Shown: in pieces, positions 11,147-13,621 of the stretch
Position numbering within the stretch: the stretch's first letter is position 1
How the letters are laid out: the number at the start of each line of letters is the position of its first letter
DNA from: Reyranella sp.
GTDB taxonomy: Bacteria > Pseudomonadota > Alphaproteobacteria > Reyranellales > Reyranellaceae
Direction of reading: 5' to 3'
Assembly: GCA_016780605.1 (NCBI GenBank)
Contig: JADHLS010000045.1
Location: forward strand, 1 to 13,621
DNA: 13,621 nt
Notes under the pieces: generated by a model
What the model was told of the DNA's origin: nothing
The model's input: the letters and a program-made list of their open reading frames with translations, nothing else
Database searches by the model: none
Made by a program: the position numbers and the translations under genes

Positions 11147-11176
11147 AGACCATTGCGGGTCCCCTGAAGGAGCGGC

Positions 11177-11205
11177 TTGACCCGACCGGACGAGGCGCCT
11201 ATAGG
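11177..11205 (+). promoter_or_regulatory. Promoter candidate for ptsN, -10 box inside a palindrome
   Basis: TTGACC (11177-11182) is followed after 17 bases by TATAGG (11200-11205). The -10 box lies exactly between two copies of GGCGCC (11194-11199 and 11206-11211), and the stem extends to 7 bp with flanking A and T. The structure could be an operator for a dimer or a hairpin at the 3' end of rpoN mRNA. The -10 box lacks the usual last T, which is common in alphaproteobacterial promoters. Confidence 0.5.
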
Positions 11206-11262
11206 GGCGCCTTCGCGCCCGGCGACGATTTGGTCCTGGTCCGTTAACCCTTTGGTGACATT

Positions 11263-11733
11263 GTGGAAATTGCCGATTTGCTGCCCGGGCCGGACGCCGT
11301 TCTGGCCAGCGTAAAAGCGTCCGGCAAGAAGGCCCTGTTGGCCGACCTGGCAAGCCGAGCGGCAGCCTTGATGGGCCTCGACGAGCGCAAGCTGTTCGAC
11401 CGCCTGCTCGAGCGCGAGCGGCTGGGCTCGACTGGAATCGGCGGCGGCATCGCCATTCCGCACGGCCGCATGAGCACGCTCAGCGCCCCGCGCGGCCTGT
11501 TCGCCCGCCTCGTCAATCCGATCGACTTCGATTCGATCGACGACCGACCGGTCGACATCGTGTTCCTGCTGGTGGCGCCCGAAGGCGCGGGCGCCGACCA
11601 CCTGAAGGCGCTTGCCCGCGTCTCACGTCTGCTGCGCGACCGCAACCTGGTCGACAAGCTGCGCGCAACCGAAAGCGCCGACGCGCTCTACGCCCTGTTG
11701 CTCGATCCCGTGCAGACGCAGAGCGCGGCTTAG
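11263..11733 (+). CDS. ptsN: Nitrogen-related PTS enzyme IIA (EIIA-Ntr)
   Basis: This 156-residue EIIA-Ntr protein ends the PTS-Ntr phosphorelay (PtsP to PtsO/NPr to PtsN); it regulates other proteins, for example in potassium, nitrogen and stress responses, rather than moving sugars. The phosphorylated histidine is His67 in the conserved GIAIPHGR segment. The N-terminal MEIADLL matches the family and supports the GTG start at 11263; an in-frame stop at 11245-11247 excludes a longer form. The ribosome site is poor. It lies 116 bp after rpoN, a common pairing in proteobacteria, but has its own promoter candidate. Confidence 0.96.
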   Translation: MEIADLLPGPDAVLASVKASGKKALLADLASRAAALMGLDERKLFDRLLERERLGSTGIGGGIAIPHGRMSTLSAPRGLFARLVNPIDFDSIDDRPVDIVFLLVAPEGAGADHLKALARVSRLLRDRNLVDKLRATESADALYALLLDPVQTQSAA

Positions 11734-11776
11734 CGCTTTCAAGCGGGCGAAGGGTGGCCAAAGTCTCACTGTTGCC

Positions 11777-11817
11777 CATCCTTCGAGACGCCGCGCTGCG
11801 CGCGGCTCCTCAGGATG
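11777..11817. repeat. REP-like palindromic intergenic repeat
   Basis: CATCCT (11777-11782) pairs with AGGATG (11812-11817). Inside it GAG pairs with CTC, and a perfect 7-bp GC stem GCCGCGC/GCGCGGC (11790-11796 with 11800-11806) closes a three-base loop. The signature CATCCTTCGAGAC...TCCTCAGGATGAGG is one I recognise as a frequent intergenic repeat of Bradyrhizobium and related alphaproteobacteria. It stands between the convergent ptsN and DUF1150 genes and could act as a terminator in both directions, although it lacks a T run. Confidence 0.8.
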
Positions 11818-11847
11818 AGGTGTTACCTTGGCCGACGCCCCTTGAGC

Positions 11848-12075
11848 TCAATGCACCAGCGCCGGCTCGAGCTCGTGCTGGCGGATCAGCGCCTGCGCGA
11901 GCTCGACCGAGGGCGCGGCGGCCATCGGCTTGCCGTCGGCGGAGAAGATGCCGATCGCATGCGCGCCGTCCGGCAGGTTGATGGCCTTGACGTAGGCGAT
12001 GTGCTGGGCGCCGAGGCTCAGGAAGGCTTCGTCGGCGAGGGGCGTGAAGTTGTTGTTGGTCTGCTCGTTTTCCAT
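11848..12075 (-). CDS. DUF1150 family small protein
   Basis: This 75-residue cytoplasmic protein, with no signal peptide or membrane segment, matches the general pattern of DUF1150, a small alphaproteobacterial family of unknown function. Recognisable parts are an aromatic AYVK segment, a central segment reading AIGIFSADGKPM and a following alanine-rich helix PSVELAQALIRQHEL. The ATG has a strong AGGAGGT ribosome site. It starts 33 bp after the hsp20 gene on the same strand and is almost surely in the same transcript. Members of this family are often found beside small heat-shock protein genes, which suggests, but does not show, a role in the heat or proteostasis response. Confidence 0.85.
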   Translation of the reverse strand: MENEQTNNNFTPLADEAFLSLGAQHIAYVKAINLPDGAHAIGIFSADGKPMAAAPSVELAQALIRQHELEPALVH

Positions 12076-12108
12076 GGCTACCTCCTTGGCAGCGTCAGCG
12101 CGAACCGC

Positions 12109-12588
12109 TCAGCGTGCCCTATTCGGCGTGACTGTCCGGCGTGCGGTGATGTCGATGGTGTTGCCCGCCGCATCGGCCGTTGCGCCGGCCTCGATGCGGA
12201 TGGTGCGGATCCGCGGCTCCTGGACCGGCCGCACGAGGTCGATCGACAAGAGCCCGTTGTCCAGACGCGCGCCGGTCACCTCGATGCCTTCGGCCAGCAT
12301 GAACGCCCGCTGGAATTGGCGGGCGGCAATGCCGCGATGGAGGAAGACCCGGTCGGTGTCGTCGGTCTGCTTGCCGCGCACGGTCAGCTGGTTCTCGACG
12401 AGCTCGATCGAAAGATCGTCGGCGGTGAAGCCGGCCACCGCGAGGGTGATGCGCAGCCCGTTCTCGCCGATCCGTTCGATATTGTAGGGTGGATAGCCCT
12501 CGGCGCTCTTGGCCAGCCGGTCAAGGGTCCGTTCGAGCTGGTCGAAGCCCAGCAGCAGGGGCGAATTGAACATCGACACACGGCTCAT
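12109..12588 (-). CDS. Small heat-shock protein, Hsp20/IbpA family
   Basis: This ATP-independent holdase chaperone binds unfolding proteins and passes them to DnaK/ClpB; it acts in the cytoplasm as large oligomers. The 159 residues hold a short N-terminal arm beginning MSRVSMFNSPLLLGFDQLER, the alpha-crystallin domain (about 33-130) with YPPYNIE, LAVAGF, ARQFQRAFMLAEG and LDNGLLSIDL segments, and a C-terminal I-X-I anchor (IRI). These features are IbpA-like. The start at 12588 follows a GGAGGAGGG ribosome site; a longer frame starting at 12627 would run through that site and the hairpin and has no family support. A sigma32-like promoter and a hairpin over the ribosome site suggest heat control at two levels. 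DUF1150 follows in the same operon. Confidence 0.95.
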   Translation of the reverse strand: MSRVSMFNSPLLLGFDQLERTLDRLAKSAEGYPPYNIERIGENGLRITLAVAGFTADDLSIELVENQLTVRGKQTDDTDRVFLHRGIAARQFQRAFMLAEGIEVTGARLDNGLLSIDLVRPVQEPRIRTIRIEAGATADAAGNTIDITARRTVTPNRAR

Positions 12589-12595
12589 AAGAACC

Positions 12596-12608
12596 CTCCT
12601 CCGAGGAG
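12596..12608 (-). promoter_or_regulatory. Hairpin masking the hsp20 ribosome-binding site
   Basis: In the hsp20 leader (minus strand) the sequence CTCCTCGGAGGAG folds on itself: CTCCT pairs with AGGAG around a three-base loop, seven bases before the ATG. The pairing covers most of the Shine-Dalgarno sequence, the arrangement of a short RNA thermometer. The stem is only five pairs, so melting near growth temperature is plausible. It does not match the ROSE or fourU consensus. Confidence 0.45.
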
Positions 12609-12649
12609 CGAGCGTCCAGGAATCCATTAAGGCCTTCCCTTGATGGTGA

Positions 12650-12678
12650 ATCTGGGGTTTCCCCCGTGGCGGTACAAG
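12650..12678 (-). promoter_or_regulatory. Sigma32 (heat-shock) promoter candidate for hsp20
   Basis: On the minus strand CTTGTA (12673-12678) is followed after 15 bases by CCCCAGAT (12650-12657), close to the heat-shock consensus CTTGAA and CCCCATNT with one mismatch in each box. Transcription would start near 12643, giving a leader of about 54 bases that contains the hairpin over the ribosome site. Confidence 0.55.
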
Positions 12679-12791
12679 GGCGCTTCAAGGCCCTTTGCGG
12701 GCCATCGCCATGGCCGCCGGGCTCGGCTAAAATGCCCGCACCCTCTCAACTGCCCGGTGGAAACTGCCGGCGGGCCAAAGAACAGAAGCAA

Positions 12792-13621
12792 ATGACGCTG
12801 GTTGCATCAGACGTGCGCCGACCGGGTGAGCCTTTGACGGCCGGCACCCGCCCGCTCCGGTCCCCCGCCGGCGGTCCGTCCTCCTCCTCCAAGGCCCGTA
12901 CCCACAAAGCCGATGGTCGTGGCTTCGGCCTGTGGCTCCTGGAATCGGGCCTCTATTCGCTGACCCTGGGCTACGCCTCGCCGCGCTCGTTCTTTGCCGT
13001 GGCCCCCGACAGCTGGCCGGGCGACCCCGCCATCGGCCAGCGGCTGATCATGGGCGAATTGCTGGCGCGCGGCAGTTCGGGCGCCGTGACGCCCCAGTCC
13101 GACGATCCGCCGTGGCGGCGCGCCGGCGCACCGCCGCTGTGGCTCGACGCCCTGAACGGCTTCGGCTGGCTGCGCGATCTGCGCGACTCGGGCGATCCTT
13201 CGGCGGCGGCGTTGGCGGTGCGGCTGGTCGACGACTGGTCGGAGCGCGAAAGCCGATGGTCGCCCGTCACCTGGAAGCGCGATGTGCTGGCCGAGCGCAT
13301 GGTCTCGTGGATCCGCCACTACGACTGGCTGGCCACGGCGGCCGATCCGGGCTTCCCCGCGCGCTTCGTGTTCTCGCTGGCCCGCCAGCGCACCCATCTG
13401 CGGCGGGCGCTGCGCGCCGGGCTGGTTGGCCACGAGGCGGTCGCCGCCTTGAAGGCGCTGATCTATGCCGACCTCGCGTTCCTGCGCGACGGCAAGCGCT
13501 TCGAGAAGAGCCTGGAGCAGACTCTGTCGCGGCTCGCCAAGTTCGTGAAACGCTACGTGCTGCACGACGGCATCGTGGCCGAGCGCGCGCCGCATCTGCA
13601 GCTTGCCGTGCTGCGTCATCT
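12792..13621 (+). CDS. Heparinase II/III family protein, N-terminal part
   Basis: An open frame of 276 codons runs off the window end. After a basic, low-complexity leader (about 1-45) it reads YSLTLGYASPRSFFAVAPDSWPGDPAIGQRL, the start typical of alphaproteobacterial heparinase II/III-family proteins. Trp- and Arg-rich helical segments follow (WLDALNGFGWLRDLR, VSWIRHYDWLA), as in the alpha/alpha-toroid domain. The catalytic and beta-sheet domains lie beyond the window. The substrate is unknown. In many alphaproteobacteria this gene lies beside purH, which may follow here. The start is uncertain: the ATG has no good ribosome site, and a TAAAAT -10-like box (12728-12733) has no clear -35. No signal peptide is seen. 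Confidence 0.78.
   Translation, partial: MTLVASDVRRPGEPLTAGTRPLRSPAGGPSSSSKARTHKADGRGFGLWLLESGLYSLTLGYASPRSFFAVAPDSWPGDPAIGQRLIMGELLARGSSGAVTPQSDDPPWRRAGAPPLWLDALNGFGWLRDLRDSGDPSAAALAVRLVDDWSERESRWSPVTWKRDVLAERMVSWIRHYDWLATAADPGFPARFVFSLARQRTHLRRALRAGLVGHEAVAALKALIYADLAFLRDGKRFEKSLEQTLSRLAKFVKRYVLHDGIVAERAPHLQLAVLRH

Noticed and set aside
11147..11262. Remnant of an hpf (ribosome hibernation) gene between rpoN and ptsN
   Set aside because: The 116-base gap shows a promoter and palindrome but no coding trace resembling HPF in any frame.
12589..12627. Upstream start for Hsp20 at 12627
   Set aside because: The extra 13 residues would be encoded through the ribosome site of the internal ATG, have no Hsp20 resemblance, and the start has no ribosome site of its own.
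12728..12780. Possible riboswitch (ZTP or cobalamin type) before the heparinase-family gene
   Set aside because: A hairpin (12752-12756 with 12771-12775) and a GGTGGAAACTGCC stretch looked suggestive near a possible purH locus, but the conserved ZTP and cobalamin cores are not present.

Overview
This window looks like ordinary chromosome from a high-GC alphaproteobacterium. Support comes from the gene neighbourhoods (rnd, rpoN and ptsN in a line, then an Hsp20/DUF1150 pair, then a heparinase II/III-family gene), from the close match of both glutamate synthase subunits to the Azospirillum-type enzyme in length and cysteine spacing, and from two palindromic intergenic repeats of a kind common in Rhizobiales and Rhodospirillales genomes. 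The genus cannot be fixed from sequence alone; a Reyranella- or Azospirillum-like lineage is a guess.

Bases 1-7200 hold a minus-strand nitrogen-assimilation operon. Its order is gltD (NADPH-GOGAT small subunit), a glutathione S-transferase, a 60-residue 4-oxalocrotonate tautomerase family protein, and gltB (GOGAT large subunit). A sigma70-type promoter candidate lies about 80 bp before gltD, with palindromic operator-like sequences around it. A 36-bp inverted repeat separates the tautomerase from gltB, and a hairpin after gltB may end the transcript. Bases 7267-8220 (minus) encode an atypical short-chain dehydrogenase of the complex I NDUFA9-like family.

Bases 8303-11733 run on the plus strand: a small cupin, tRNA-Leu(CAG) with its own promoter candidate, a short RNase D 26 bp after the tRNA, rpoN (sigma54) and ptsN (nitrogen PTS EIIA). 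A near-consensus -24/-12 promoter precedes rpoN, which suggests that sigma54 acts on its own gene. The lptC-lptA-lptB and hpf genes that often accompany rpoN and ptsN in this class are absent from this locus.

A palindromic repeat separates ptsN from the convergent minus-strand pair hsp20-DUF1150, which has a sigma32-like promoter candidate and a hairpin that could hide the hsp20 Shine-Dalgarno sequence. The window ends inside the N-terminal part of a plus-strand heparinase II/III-family gene.

The recurring theme is nitrogen control: GOGAT, sigma54 and PTS-Ntr EIIA within 12 kb. I found no insertion sequence, prophage, CRISPR array, toxin-antitoxin or defence system, and nothing that amounts to a wholly new system. 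The items most worth a second look are regulatory: the sigma54 promoter at rpoN, the possible hsp20 thermosensor, and the palindromes at the glt promoter.
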